A DNA stretch of 64,000 nt from Verticiella sediminum. Lineage in GTDB: Bacteria; Pseudomonadota; Gammaproteobacteria; Burkholderiales; Burkholderiaceae_B. The notes below the pieces were generated by a model that had not been told where the DNA came from, made no database searches, and saw nothing but the letters and a program-made list of their open reading frames with translations. Positions 29,014-41,996 of the stretch are shown here, one piece after another. The stretch spans positions 1-64,000 of the forward strand of contig NZ_VLTJ01000013.1 in NCBI RefSeq assembly GCF_007558815.1, given 5' to 3'. Position 1 is the first letter of the stretch. Each line of letters begins with the position of its first letter. The translations under genes and the position numbers were made by a program.

Positions 29014-29787
29014 TCAATCCTTGAACCTTCCGTGGATCGCGTCAAGATCGCGAACGACCGTGGCGGGCTCCTTGGCGAGCGGCAGGTTGTCCCGGTCCTG
29101 GATGCCGTCGTAGCCATCCGCAGGGTCGGCTGGCAGCGCCGAGAAAAGCGGCTCCAGATCGGTTTGCGCGGCGCCGCGTTCGGCGACCAGTTCAAAGGTC
29201 TTGCGGTTCGCGGCGGGCGAGGTCAGCGAGGCGACCAGGACCCGGGCGATCTGGGCGCGGGCAACCACGCCGTCGGACGGTGACCCTGCCCAGTGTGTGT
29301 CGCCTTGCCGAAGCACCAGGCGCTGCTGGTCGGGGGCGTTGTAGTCGAACCATCCGGGCCGCACGATGGTGTAAGGCAGCCCGCTGGCGCGCACGTACCT
29401 TTCCCCGCGACGCTTCCAGTCGTGGCCGACGCTGGGTTTGGTGACGCCGACCGCGGTCATCAGAGCGATCCGTGCCGGGGCCTTCAGAACGCTCAGAACA
29501 TTGCGCACCGCACCGTAGTTCACCTGTTCGGCGCCTTTCGGATCGTTGCCGCCGATACCGTGGGTGAAGACGATGCCAGTGACACCGTCCACTGCCTCGT
29601 GCAATGTCTCGGCACGGGTCAGGTCGCCGACGACGACCTGTACGCCATCGGGAAACAATCCGGCCTGGGCCGGATCGCGCACCAAAGCCCGCGTCTCGTA
29701 CCCCAGCCTGAATGCTTCCGCGACGGCCGGTCTGCCAATGCTGCCGCTTGCTCCGACGACCAGAACGACAGGTTTGTCCGTACTCAT
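29014..29787 (-). CDS. NAD(P)-binding NmrA/atypical SDR protein
   Basis: 257 residues. Rossmann motif VVGASGSIGRP is at about residues 9-19, with no YxxxK dehydrogenase pair but a SVGHDWKRRGERYVRASG segment typical of NmrA-like proteins that bind NAD(P) as sensors or reductases. The ATG at 29787 follows AAAAGGAGAAAATC, a strong ribosome binding site. The same frame continues upstream to a GTG at 29952 and would add a signal-peptide-like N terminus (LLLTFLLIPSMLSGTAIAG), but that version lacks a well-spaced ribosome binding site. Convergent with the Cu ATPase. Confidence 0.82.
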   Translation of the reverse strand: MSTDKPVVLVVGASGSIGRPAVAEAFRLGYETRALVRDPAQAGLFPDGVQVVVGDLTRAETLHEAVDGVTGIVFTHGIGGNDPKGAEQVNYGAVRNVLSVLKAPARIALMTAVGVTKPSVGHDWKRRGERYVRASGLPYTIVRPGWFDYNAPDQQRLVLRQGDTHWAGSPSDGVVARAQIARVLVASLTSPAANRKTFELVAERGAAQTDLEPLFSALPADPADGYDGIQDRDNLPLAKEPATVVRDLDAIHGRFKD

Positions 29788-29978
29788 GATTTTCTCCTTT
29801 TCGGGATCGCGCCCGATGTCTGCTCTGCCATCCTTTGATTGCACTGCCGTCTGCGACTGCTGCGATCCTGCGATGGCGGTTCCGGACAGCATTGAAGGAA
29901 TCAACAGAAACGTGAGCAATAAATTGATCGTGTAGCGATTCAATTCGCGCACTCCCTTGGGTAAATATCAATCCGATT

Positions 29979-31100
29979 TCACATCGCACCTGTCCACCAG
30001 CGAGTGAATTGCTGCGTCTCGTTGTCGAGCAGCAGCAGCGCGCCCGGGTTCGGCGTCAGCAGGCGATACGGCCGGCCCTGGCTCGCCTGGTCGATCTGCT
30101 TCAGTGGCTCGTCCCAGTCATGCGCGGCAATACTGAAGCGGCCCACGTGCGCGGGCAGCAACACCTTGGCCTGCAAGTCCACCGCTGCCTGCGCGGCCTG
30201 TTCCGGAAACATGTGAATGTTGGCCCAGCGCCGGTCGTACTGGCCCATGTCCAGTGCCACGAGATCGAAGCCGCCGAAGCGTTCGCCGATCTCGCGAAAG
30301 TGTGGGCCATAGCCACTGTCGCCGCTGAAGAAGAGCCGACGCTGCGGCGTCTCCAGCGCAAAGGCGACCCACAAGGTCTTGTTGCGCGTCAGCATGCGGC
30401 CCGAATAGTGCCGCGCCGGCAGGACGTGGATGCGCAGGCCCGGCACAAGTTCCAGAATGTCGTTCCAGTCTGCCTCATGGATGCGATCGGCCGGATAGCC
30501 CCAGCGGTCGAAGAATTCCCCCACGCCCAGCCCGACGACGACCTGTCCGACCGTGGGCAGCAGCGCCTTGGCGCTGGGATAGTCCAGGTGATCCCAGTGA
30601 TCGTGCGTGATCAGCATCGCGTCGATGGGAGGCATGTCTTCGGCTGTGTATGGCGACGTGCCGGAGAAGGCCGGGTTGGTGTGCGGGAACGGGCCGGCGT
30701 TGGTGCTGAATACCGGGTCGATCAGAATGCGCTTGCCGGCCGCCTGCACGAAGTACGACGAATGGCCCATCCACACCACTGCATCCTCGTCCAATGGCAG
30801 TGCCTTGAGATCGACACGTGTGGAGGGGAGATCCATCGACGGTCTGAGGTTCGGGTTGCGATCAAACAGCATCGAAATCACGTTGGACGCAAAGCTGGTG
30901 TCCTGCGTACGCATCGGCGTGTCGATGAGGTTGCGGAACTCACCGTTCACATAGTGGGGCGAACGTTCGATTGCCTGTAGGCGCGCTCCTGAGGGCAGCG
31001 CGCCGAACATGGGATGTTGCAGGTAGGCATAGCCGGCCGCGGCCAGGGAAACACCCAGAACCAGCAGTATCAACGCGGTACGACGCAACCATTTCTTCAT
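29979..31100 (-). CDS. Membrane-anchored MBL-fold metallohydrolase (NAPE-PLD/UlaG-like)
   Basis: 373 residues. The N terminus KKWLRRTALILLVLGVSLAAAGYAY is a membrane anchor or uncleaved signal. The metallo-beta-lactamase fold has WMGHSSYFV, THDHWDH (about 163-169, the two-metal HxHxDH motif), PARHYSGR, SGDSGYGPHF and a C-terminal PAHVGRFS. The pattern resembles the phospholipase D-like NAPE-PLD/RomA group. The active domain is expected outside the cytoplasm. Substrate unknown. Confidence 0.88.
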   Translation of the reverse strand: MKKWLRRTALILLVLGVSLAAAGYAYLQHPMFGALPSGARLQAIERSPHYVNGEFRNLIDTPMRTQDTSFASNVISMLFDRNPNLRPSMDLPSTRVDLKALPLDEDAVVWMGHSSYFVQAAGKRILIDPVFSTNAGPFPHTNPAFSGTSPYTAEDMPPIDAMLITHDHWDHLDYPSAKALLPTVGQVVVGLGVGEFFDRWGYPADRIHEADWNDILELVPGLRIHVLPARHYSGRMLTRNKTLWVAFALETPQRRLFFSGDSGYGPHFREIGERFGGFDLVALDMGQYDRRWANIHMFPEQAAQAAVDLQAKVLLPAHVGRFSIAAHDWDEPLKQIDQASQGRPYRLLTPNPGALLLLDNETQQFTRWWTGAM

Positions 31101-31198
31101 CGACTGATTTCTCTACCCAGAATGCCGGCGCCATTACGCTTCAATTTCCACCATGCGCCGGCGGGCTCGAGTGCGGTCGAAGTTGCGTCGGCCTTACG

Positions 31199-33555
<2,357 letters not shown>

Positions 33556-33660
33556 AGGAATACTCCCTCAGGTCAGAAATTGCGCTCCCGAAGGATGTAC
33601 AGGACCGTAGCTATCGATGCCGGCATCCCTCGCTTGTTTGCCGCAGTCTGTGCTCTCGCG

Positions 33661-34740
33661 TCAGTCCAGATCTTTCTCCTCGAGAAACTCCGACACCAGA
33701 TTTGCGATCTGGACGTTGTTCAGGTCGGACATCAGGAAGTGCGTGTTGCCCCGGATGCCGATCTCCGGCAGATGCACTAGCTGCGCGTCGCCACCATGCT
33801 TGTTGATGGCGTCGACCCAGAGGCGTGCCATGGCCAGGCGCACCCGCCAGTTGTCCTGACCGCGCTCCGTGGTCGGTTCGACCGGAAAGTTGTCGCCGTA
33901 ATAGATGACGATGGGGACGCGAGTGAGCCTCTCGAAATCCGCAAGCGGCACCGCCTCGGGCGTCAGCGTGCCCGCCGCACTCGGCATCTCCCGGGGGAGT
34001 TCCCCCTCGGGGAAGATGAACCCGCTGCCAGGTTCGAGGGCGACGATACCCTTGACGTTCTCGCTCTTGATCGCCGTCAGCCAACCCGGCCCGCCAGCCT
34101 GCGAATGCGAGAACAGGATGCCGGGACCCGTCTTGTCGAACAGCGCGGCCATCGCATCTGAGATCACGTCGGCGTCGTAAGGCCCGGTGTTCGGCGTGAC
34201 CGAACGGAAGAACTGATCCAGCGTCTCGGGCTTGCGGTCGAACTGGACGTTGTCGAAATAGTCCGGCCACTTGCCGATCCGGAATTGATCGAAGAACAAC
34301 TGATCGAAAGGCGTGGGTTCGATCGTCGCCGCTACGGTGCTGTTGCCCGCCCGGCCGCGACGGGGCTGATCGACGAGATAGACCGGAAAGCCGCGACGCA
34401 GGAAGAGGGTTTGGAAGCCTTCACGGCCGTCCGACGTGGTTTCCCAACTGCGCGCGGACTGGTAGGCGCCATGCAACATGACGATGGGAAGCGGCTTGGG
34501 ATTCTGCGGGATCTGATAGAAGGCATAGAGGTGATCGCCGTGGAACGTCTGGCCTTGAGCAGCCGGGTTGTTGTTGTCGTACGTGCCGGGGGTGCTCACC
34601 ACTTTTCCGCCGGCAGCGAAGCTGCCTTGTTCCTGGATCACCAAGGGGCCGGTGGAACGACTTGGACCCGCGGGAAGGGCGGTGCAGGCGGTGAGCGAGG
34701 TCAGCGTCATGATGCTGAGCAATGCCTTGGCAACGTTCAT
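33661..34740 (-). CDS. Alpha/beta hydrolase lipoprotein
   Basis: 359 residues with a lipoprotein signal (SIMTLTSLTAC, Cys19). The hydrolase core has PIVMLHGAYQSARS, nucleophile elbow FSHSQAGGP (Ser about 212), acidic LEPGSG and His in GNTHFLMS. It is paralogous to the Sec-exported hydrolase at 13795-14901. The ATG at 34740 lies 2 nt after the stop of the CMD gene, so the two are co-transcribed from the LysR-type promoter module at 35684-35726. Predicted to act at the outer face of the inner membrane or in the outer membrane; substrate unknown. Confidence 0.87.
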   Translation of the reverse strand: MNVAKALLSIMTLTSLTACTALPAGPSRSTGPLVIQEQGSFAAGGKVVSTPGTYDNNNPAAQGQTFHGDHLYAFYQIPQNPKPLPIVMLHGAYQSARSWETTSDGREGFQTLFLRRGFPVYLVDQPRRGRAGNSTVAATIEPTPFDQLFFDQFRIGKWPDYFDNVQFDRKPETLDQFFRSVTPNTGPYDADVISDAMAALFDKTGPGILFSHSQAGGPGWLTAIKSENVKGIVALEPGSGFIFPEGELPREMPSAAGTLTPEAVPLADFERLTRVPIVIYYGDNFPVEPTTERGQDNWRVRLAMARLWVDAINKHGGDAQLVHLPEIGIRGNTHFLMSDLNNVQIANLVSEFLEEKDLD

Positions 34741-34742
34741 GT

Positions 34743-35528
34743 TCAGCGTCCCGGAGCGGCAGCCAGCGCCTTGGTCAGGGCCGCACTCGCGCGCTCGGCT
34801 GCCTGTTCGTCTCCGCGCTCGGCCAGGACCTGAGCGACTTGGCGCAACTGCGCAGCGCTCAGACCCACCCGCATGCTGGCGCGTGTATGCGAGAGCAACT
34901 GTGCCTCTACGCCCGGTGTTGCCGCCAGTGCTCCGACGGTGGCCAACTCGCGGCTCTGCCAATCGAGGTTGTCGCGCTCGAAGATGTCGCCGAACAGATG
35001 GGCCTGCAGGAACTGGTTGATGACGGGCGCAAAATCCATGACTGGACCTGTCACCGGTGCACCGGAGATACGGGTCTGATTGGCCCTTCCCACCGCAACC
35101 AGCTCATCGCCGGTAGGAATGGCGCGGCTGGGTTCGTCTCCCGGTGCGTCCTGGATGCCGCGTTGCTTGCGTTCTTCCACGACCTTCAGCAACTCACCGA
35201 GCGCGTTGAGGCTTTTCGGGAATCCGACATACGCGTAGAGCTGCACCAGGATTTCCTTGGCCTCGCTGATGGCCAGGCCCGCGTCCAGTCCATGGTTCAA
35301 GGCCGCGTTCAGCCTGGGCATGTCGCTCGTGGCCATGAAGGCGGCGATCAGGGGAATGGTCTGCTGCTTGGCGGACAGCGTGTCGGAAGTGGCTGGTGTC
35401 GTCATGGCTTGCGGTGCCTCGGTGCTTTGAGCGGCGTGACTCGGCGCCAGCGTCAGCCCCAGGCTCAGGGTCAGCACGGCGATCAGCGCGCGGGTCTTGC
35501 GATCCTTTGCGGTCTTGTCATGGGTCAT
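34743..35528 (-). CDS. Periplasmic carboxymuconolactone decarboxylase-family protein
   Basis: 261 residues with a Sec signal (RALIAVLTLSLGLTLAPSHA, cleavage about residue 32) followed by two CMD-like helical halves: LNHGLDAGLAISEAKEILVQLYAYVGFPK (short excerpt: AYVGFPKSLNAL) and, C-terminally, RELATVGALAA and SMRVGLSAAQLRQV. No redox CxxC is present, so it is not AhpD-like. Export is unusual for the family. It is the first gene after the promoter module at 35684-35726 and is coupled to the hydrolase lipoprotein. The frame extends upstream, but ATG 35528 places the signal peptide correctly. Confidence 0.82.
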   Translation of the reverse strand: MTHDKTAKDRKTRALIAVLTLSLGLTLAPSHAAQSTEAPQAMTTPATSDTLSAKQQTIPLIAAFMATSDMPRLNAALNHGLDAGLAISEAKEILVQLYAYVGFPKSLNALGELLKVVEERKQRGIQDAPGDEPSRAIPTGDELVAVGRANQTRISGAPVTGPVMDFAPVINQFLQAHLFGDIFERDNLDWQSRELATVGALAATPGVEAQLLSHTRASMRVGLSAAQLRQVAQVLAERGDEQAAERASAALTKALAAAPGR

Positions 35529-35831
35529 CGGGTAGCAGTTCCATCCGTTGCTCGTTTCGGCCAGCACGCGCGTCGACCAGGGTCTGGCGGCATGGCACTG
35601 GCGTAAGGCAAAAGAGGGCCGAGCCGTGGCTTGTGTCGGCCCCTCCTTTCCAATGTCCGAAATCCTACGGGATGCGGACGATTCGATTAAGCCCTGCACT
35701 CCGCATGCACTACTGAGCTGAACTCATGAATTCCCGGGCGTGGACGCACGTCGACGTCGGCGGCTCGAACGCCGAGGTTGCGGCGAGGACGCTCCCGACT
35801 CCGGGCGGAGGGACTGGCTACTGCGACCCGA
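35529..35831. other. Intergenic region containing promoter module B
   Basis: A 303-nt interval between the CMD gene start and the end of the first LysR gene. It contains the LysR-type module (35684-35726) about 155 nt upstream of the CMD start and no supported gene. The part from 35730 to 35831, next to the LysR stop, shows nothing I can name. Confidence 0.6.
35684..35726 (-). promoter_or_regulatory. LysR-type promoter module, copy B (upstream of CMD-hydrolase unit)
   Basis: Plus-strand CGATTAAGCCC (35684-35694), a 19-nt gap, then TGAGCTGAACTCA (35714-35726), which on the coding strand is TGAGTTCAGCTCA, a T-N11-A box with TGAG/CTCA arms. GGGCTTAATCG downstream provides a TTAATC -10-like element. 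Same elements, same gap and same flank (CATGAAT) as copy A at 15011-15053. Confidence 0.65.
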
Positions 35832-36725
35832 CTACGCTCGATGTCGCAAGGCGTCGACAACGACGGCCAGCGCACCGGACGATTGGCGTCGGCTCGGGTA
35901 ATAAAGGTGGTATCCGGTATAAGGACTGCACCAGTCGTTCAGCACACGAATCAGCCGCCCTGCGGCGATGTGTTCCAGCACCATGTCCTCGGGAACGTAG
36001 GCCAGACCGTAGCCGGCCAGGGCTGCCCGGACAATGGAGGAACTGTTGTTGAAAACCCATTGCCCGCTTACCGGAAACTTGGCTTCTTGACCATTCTTGT
36101 CAAGGTCCCAGGGAAGGAAACCGCCGTGCGTCGGCAGTCGCAGCCGGATGCAATTGTGCTCGTGCAGCTCGTGCGGCGAGCGGGGCCGGGATCGTGTGGC
36201 GAAGTATTCGGGTGAGCCAGCGACGGCCATGCGCAAGTCCGGACTGATGCGCACGGCGATCATGTCCTTGGCCACCTGGTCTCCCGCGCGAACGCCCGCG
36301 TCGAAGCGCTGGGAAACGATGTCTGCCATTGCGTAGTCGATGGTGATCTCGACATTGATGTCGGGATAGTCCGCCATGACCTTGGAGAGTTTGGGCCAGA
36401 GGACGCTGGTAGCCGGGTGTTCGGCCGATGTAATGCGCACGGTCCCCACCGGCTTGTCGCGCAGCTCCTTCACCGCGGCCACCTCGGCGTCGATTTCCTC
36501 GAATCGCGGCGCCACGCCGTTGAAAAGGCGTTCACCCGCTTCGGTGGTCGCGATATTGCGTGTGGTGCGCGTCAGCAACCGGACCCCCAGGCGGGTCTCC
36601 AGGCCTCGAACGGCATGGCTCAGCGCAGAAGGCGATACCCCGAGCAGCGCCGAGGCCCGGGTAAAACTGCCTTCACGCACGACATGGACGAAGGCAAGGA
36701 CGTCATTGAAAGTCTTCAGCGCCAT
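35832..36725 (-). CDS. LysR-family transcriptional regulator (tandem copy 1)
   Basis: 297 residues. Helix-turn-helix ASALLGVSPSALSHAVRGLE is at about residues 22-41, then VRLLTRTTRNIATTEAG and the effector domain (ATSVLWPKL, ISPDLRMAVAGSPEYF). It is closely related to the neighbouring LysR (36729-37631): both end with the unusual DWC...GYHLYYPSRRQ...ALRHRA/ALRYP pattern, so they are tandem duplicates. AGGAG stands 10 nt before the ATG at 36725, inside the end of the upstream LysR. Likely controls promoter module B. Confidence 0.92.
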   Translation of the reverse strand: MALKTFNDVLAFVHVVREGSFTRASALLGVSPSALSHAVRGLETRLGVRLLTRTTRNIATTEAGERLFNGVAPRFEEIDAEVAAVKELRDKPVGTVRITSAEHPATSVLWPKLSKVMADYPDINVEITIDYAMADIVSQRFDAGVRAGDQVAKDMIAVRISPDLRMAVAGSPEYFATRSRPRSPHELHEHNCIRLRLPTHGGFLPWDLDKNGQEAKFPVSGQWVFNNSSSIVRAALAGYGLAYVPEDMVLEHIAAGRLIRVLNDWCSPYTGYHLYYPSRRQSSGALAVVVDALRHRA

Positions 36726-36728
36726 GGA

Positions 36729-37631
36729 TCACTTCTCCTGCGGCGGATAGCGCAACGCATCGATCAGCACGCTCATCGCGCGAGAGGGCTGCCGACGGCT
36801 GGGGTAGTAGAGGTGATACCCCGGAAACGTCGGGCACCAATCCTGGAGCACAGGCTGTAGCCGGCCTTTGGCGATATGGGGCCGTGCCACTTCCTCCGGC
36901 ACGTACCCGAGACCGAAGCCGGCCAGCGCGGCCTGAAGGATGGGCTTGGTCCGGTTGAAGACGAGCTGGCCCTCGACGCGCACGTTGACCCGGTGCTTGC
37001 CCTTCTTGAGTTCCCAGGCGTAGAGGTCCCCATGGCTCATCAGTCGCAGATTGATGCAATCGTGATCGGCCAGATCCTGTGGTTTCAAGGGGGGCGGGCG
37101 TTTGGCCAGATAGCCGGGCGAGCCGACGATCGCGATGCGCATGTCCGGGCCGATGCGCACGGTAGTCATATCCCGGGCCAGATTGTCACCGAGGCGCACG
37201 CCCATGTCGTACCGCTGCGCGACGAGGTCGATGAAGCGCGACTCTGCGGCGACCTCCACCTTGATCAAAGGGTACTTGGGAAGCAGCTTCGCAAGCCTCG
37301 GCCAAAGCACCGCCTCGGCGGCATTCTCCGTGGCGGTGATCCGGATGGTGCCTGCCGGCTTGTCGCGCAGTTCCCCCACGGCCATCAGCTCCGCCTCGAT
37401 CTCCTGGAAGCGGGGGTCGATGTTTTGCATCAATCGTTCCCCGGGCTCCGTCGGAGAAACACTGCGGGTCGTCCGCGTCAGCAGCCGCACCCCCATCTTG
37501 GCCTCGAGTGCACGGATCAGATGACTCAACGCTGATTGGGACACGCCGAGTTGCGCCGCGGCGCGCGTAAAGCTTCGCGCGCGCGCGACCGCAATGAACG
37601 CCAGCAGGTCGTTGTAGCTGTCTTTCGCCAT
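36729..37631 (-). CDS. LysR-family transcriptional regulator (tandem copy 2)
   Basis: 300 residues. Helix-turn-helix AAAQLGVSQSALSHLIRALE is at about 22-41, VRLLTRTTRSVSPTEPGERL follows, then a LysR effector domain ending DWCPTFPGYHLYYPSRRQ. Its Shine-Dalgarno sequence (GAGGTGA) lies within the T-N11-A box at 37635-37647, so the protein binding there could block its own translation start region. It is divergent from the AKR/flavodoxin unit at 37890. It ends 3 nt before the next LysR start. Confidence 0.92.
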   Translation of the reverse strand: MAKDSYNDLLAFIAVARARSFTRAAAQLGVSQSALSHLIRALEAKMGVRLLTRTTRSVSPTEPGERLMQNIDPRFQEIEAELMAVGELRDKPAGTIRITATENAAEAVLWPRLAKLLPKYPLIKVEVAAESRFIDLVAQRYDMGVRLGDNLARDMTTVRIGPDMRIAIVGSPGYLAKRPPPLKPQDLADHDCINLRLMSHGDLYAWELKKGKHRVNVRVEGQLVFNRTKPILQAALAGFGLGYVPEEVARPHIAKGRLQPVLQDWCPTFPGYHLYYPSRRQPSRAMSVLIDALRYPPQEK

Positions 37632-37634
37632 CTA

Positions 37635-37677
37635 TGAGTTCACCTCACAAGTATTTGCCGATTTTACTATCTAGTCG
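37635..37677 (+). promoter_or_regulatory. LysR-type promoter module, copy C (divergent tandem-LysR / AKR region)
   Basis: TGAGTTCACCTCA (37635-37647) differs by one base from the box of copy B. At the matching distance (37667-37677) the sequence CTATCTAGTCG is a weaker match to GGGCTTAATCG (shared TA-TCG). The orientation points to the plus-strand AKR gene at 37890, about 210 nt downstream, and the box overlaps the ribosome binding site of the minus-strand LysR gene. Confidence 0.5.
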
Positions 37678-37877
37678 GATGAGAGCGTGATCGGTACATT
37701 CGTAACTGAGGCAGTCCGACGGCGAAGCCGTTAAACCATGCGGCCATCCACTCGTTCGCAATCGTCGTATCGAGCCCGGGGGGAACGGCCGATGCAAGCA
37801 GCCTGCAATCCGATCTGCATCAGGCAAATACGGTGCGGCGCGGCTAGCCGATACTGGGCGTCGCTTCAAGGCTTTGA

Positions 37878-38879
<1,002 letters not shown>

Positions 38880-38895
38880 CCTCAGGCAGACGCGC

Positions 38896-40408
<1,513 letters not shown>

Positions 40409-40411
40409 TCG

Positions 40412-40982
40412 GGTTCTGCGCACGGGGGCGGATTCTCCTATGTGGGCTCAGTGCACGAAGGCTTCCCCTACGCTGAGGAGGTCAGCAGGCAGGGGTTCAG
40501 TCTTCGTGCTGAAGTACCGCGCGGGGCAAGGCGGCAGGGCGGCCACCGAGGATCTGGCCGCAGCAATTTCGGATGTATTCCAGAACGCCGGCTCGCTCGA
40601 GGTCGGCACGGACGGCTACTCGCTGTGGGGCAGTTCCGCCGGCGCCCGCATGGCGGCGGCGATCGGCTCGCATGGCACCAGCGCCTTTGGCGGTTCACCG
40701 CTGCCCAAACCCGCCGTCGTAGTGATGGCGTACACCGCCCGTTCGGAGGTCACCGCCTCCGAGCCGCCCACCTTCGTCGTTGTGGGCGATCGGGACTCCA
40801 TCGCACCGCCCGCCGCGATGGAGGGGCGAATTGCTGCGCTTGGCCGCATCGGAACGTCGTTCGAGTACCAGAAGTATGCGGGTGTGGGGCATGGATCCGG
40901 AACGGGTCACGGCACCAGTGCCCAGGGCTGGATTGGTCGAGCCATCCAGTTCTGGGAGAAGGAAATCAAGAGAACACCTTGA
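40412..40982 (+). pseudogene. Frameshifted, N-terminally truncated alpha/beta hydrolase (esterase) gene
   Basis: Translation in one frame from about 40418 gives the oxyanion motif AHGGGFSYVGSVHEGFPYA and EEVSRQGF. Near 40495 the reading jumps by one base to SVFVLKYRAGQGGR, continuing through the nucleophile elbow [25 protein letters not shown] and the catalytic-His region GVGHGSG to a stop at 40982. The parts together match a BD-FAE-like esterase but lack the first 60-100 residues and are split by the frameshift. Homology starts only a few bases after the AKR stop, suggesting a deletion. Not expected to be functional. Confidence 0.7.
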
Positions 40983-41013
40983 ATCGACTAAGGAAATTTC
41001 AGAAAGGATGAAT

Positions 41014-41484
41014 ATGAAACTAGCTGCAGCCGCCGCCATTGCTCTGTCTATCGGCGTATCAACCGCCTACGCGACCGACGAGGCGCCGATCACGGTCACG
41101 CGAGTCGGCTCCCAGCCTTCCAGCGCCGGCGCCGAGCAGAACTTCACCGGCTCGGTATTCGTGGACTCCCGTTTTCAAGCTGGCGCGCCCGCGCGCGTGG
41201 GGGGCGGCGTCGTGACCTTCGAGCCCGGCGCGCGCACGGCCTGGCATACGCATCCGCTCGGCCAGACCCTCATCGTCACGTCAGGCGTGGGACGGGTTCA
41301 GAAATGGGGCGACGCCGTGCAGGAGATCCGTCCCGGCGACGTGGTGTGGATTCCGCCCGGCGTCAAACACTGGCACGGTGCCGGCCCCACCGTGGGCATG
41401 AGCCACATCGCGATCGCCGAATCCCTGGATGGCAAATCGGTGGATTGGATGGAAAAGGTCAGCGAGGAGCAGTACGGACAGTGA
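41014..41484 (+). CDS. Exported cupin protein (hydroxynitrile-lyase-like family)
   Basis: 156 residues with a Sec signal ([19 protein letters not shown], cleavage about residue 20), then a cupin barrel almost identical in pattern to the cytosolic paralog at 17088: motif 1 [19 protein letters not shown] and motif 2 [19 protein letters not shown]. Metal-binding His residues are retained. The reaction is unknown. The ATG at 41014 is well spaced from AAAGGA; an ATG at 41008 is the alternative. It is followed by the molybdenum hydroxylase genes on the same strand. Confidence 0.87.
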   Translation: MKLAAAAAIALSIGVSTAYATDEAPITVTRVGSQPSSAGAEQNFTGSVFVDSRFQAGAPARVGGGVVTFEPGARTAWHTHPLGQTLIVTSGVGRVQKWGDAVQEIRPGDVVWIPPGVKHWHGAGPTVGMSHIAIAESLDGKSVDWMEKVSEEQYGQ

Positions 41485-41518
41485 CGTCCCAGAACCCGAC
41501 GTACAAGGAGGACACCCC

Positions 41519-41995
41519 ATGAGCTACACGCTCGATATCAACGGCAAGCAGCACGTCGCCGACGTGGACGGCGACACCCCTTTGCTATGGGTGTTGCGCG
41601 ATGTGCTCGGTATGACCGGCACCAAGTACGGCTGCGGGATGGCGCTGTGCGGTGCCTGTACGGTCCACATGGGGGGCGCGGCGATCCGATCGTGCGTGAC
41701 GCCGGTCCAGGCCGCCGCCGGCCAGGCGATCACGACCATAGAGGCGGTACATACCACGGACGTGGGTCGCGCCGTACAGAAGGCCTGGCTCGATGTGGAT
41801 GTGGTGCAGTGCGGCTACTGCCAGTCCGGCCAGATCATGTCCGCCATAGCGCTGCTCGCGCAGACGCCTGCGCCCAGCGATGAGCAGATCCGCGAGGGCA
41901 TGGCCGGCAACATCTGTCGCTGCGGCACCTACGAGCGTATCCATGCTGCTGTGAAGCAGGCCGCAGGCCAGATTCCGAGCCGCAAGGAGGCTTGA
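41519..41995 (+). CDS. iorA: (2Fe-2S) small subunit of a molybdenum hydroxylase (IorA-like)
   Basis: 158 residues with both iron-sulfur clusters of the xanthine oxidase family small subunit: plant-type cysteines in [15 protein letters not shown] (about 38-52) and the second cluster in [11 protein letters not shown] and [12 protein letters not shown]. It passes electrons from the molybdenum site to an acceptor. AAGGAGGACACCCC gives a very strong ribosome binding site. It lies 1 nt before the large subunit gene. Similar to isoquinoline 1-oxidoreductase alpha; the substrate may be an aldehyde or N-heterocycle. Confidence 0.92.
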   Translation: MSYTLDINGKQHVADVDGDTPLLWVLRDVLGMTGTKYGCGMALCGACTVHMGGAAIRSCVTPVQAAAGQAITTIEAVHTTDVGRAVQKAWLDVDVVQCGYCQSGQIMSAIALLAQTPAPSDEQIREGMAGNICRCGTYERIHAAVKQAAGQIPSRKEA

Positions 41996-41996
41996 G

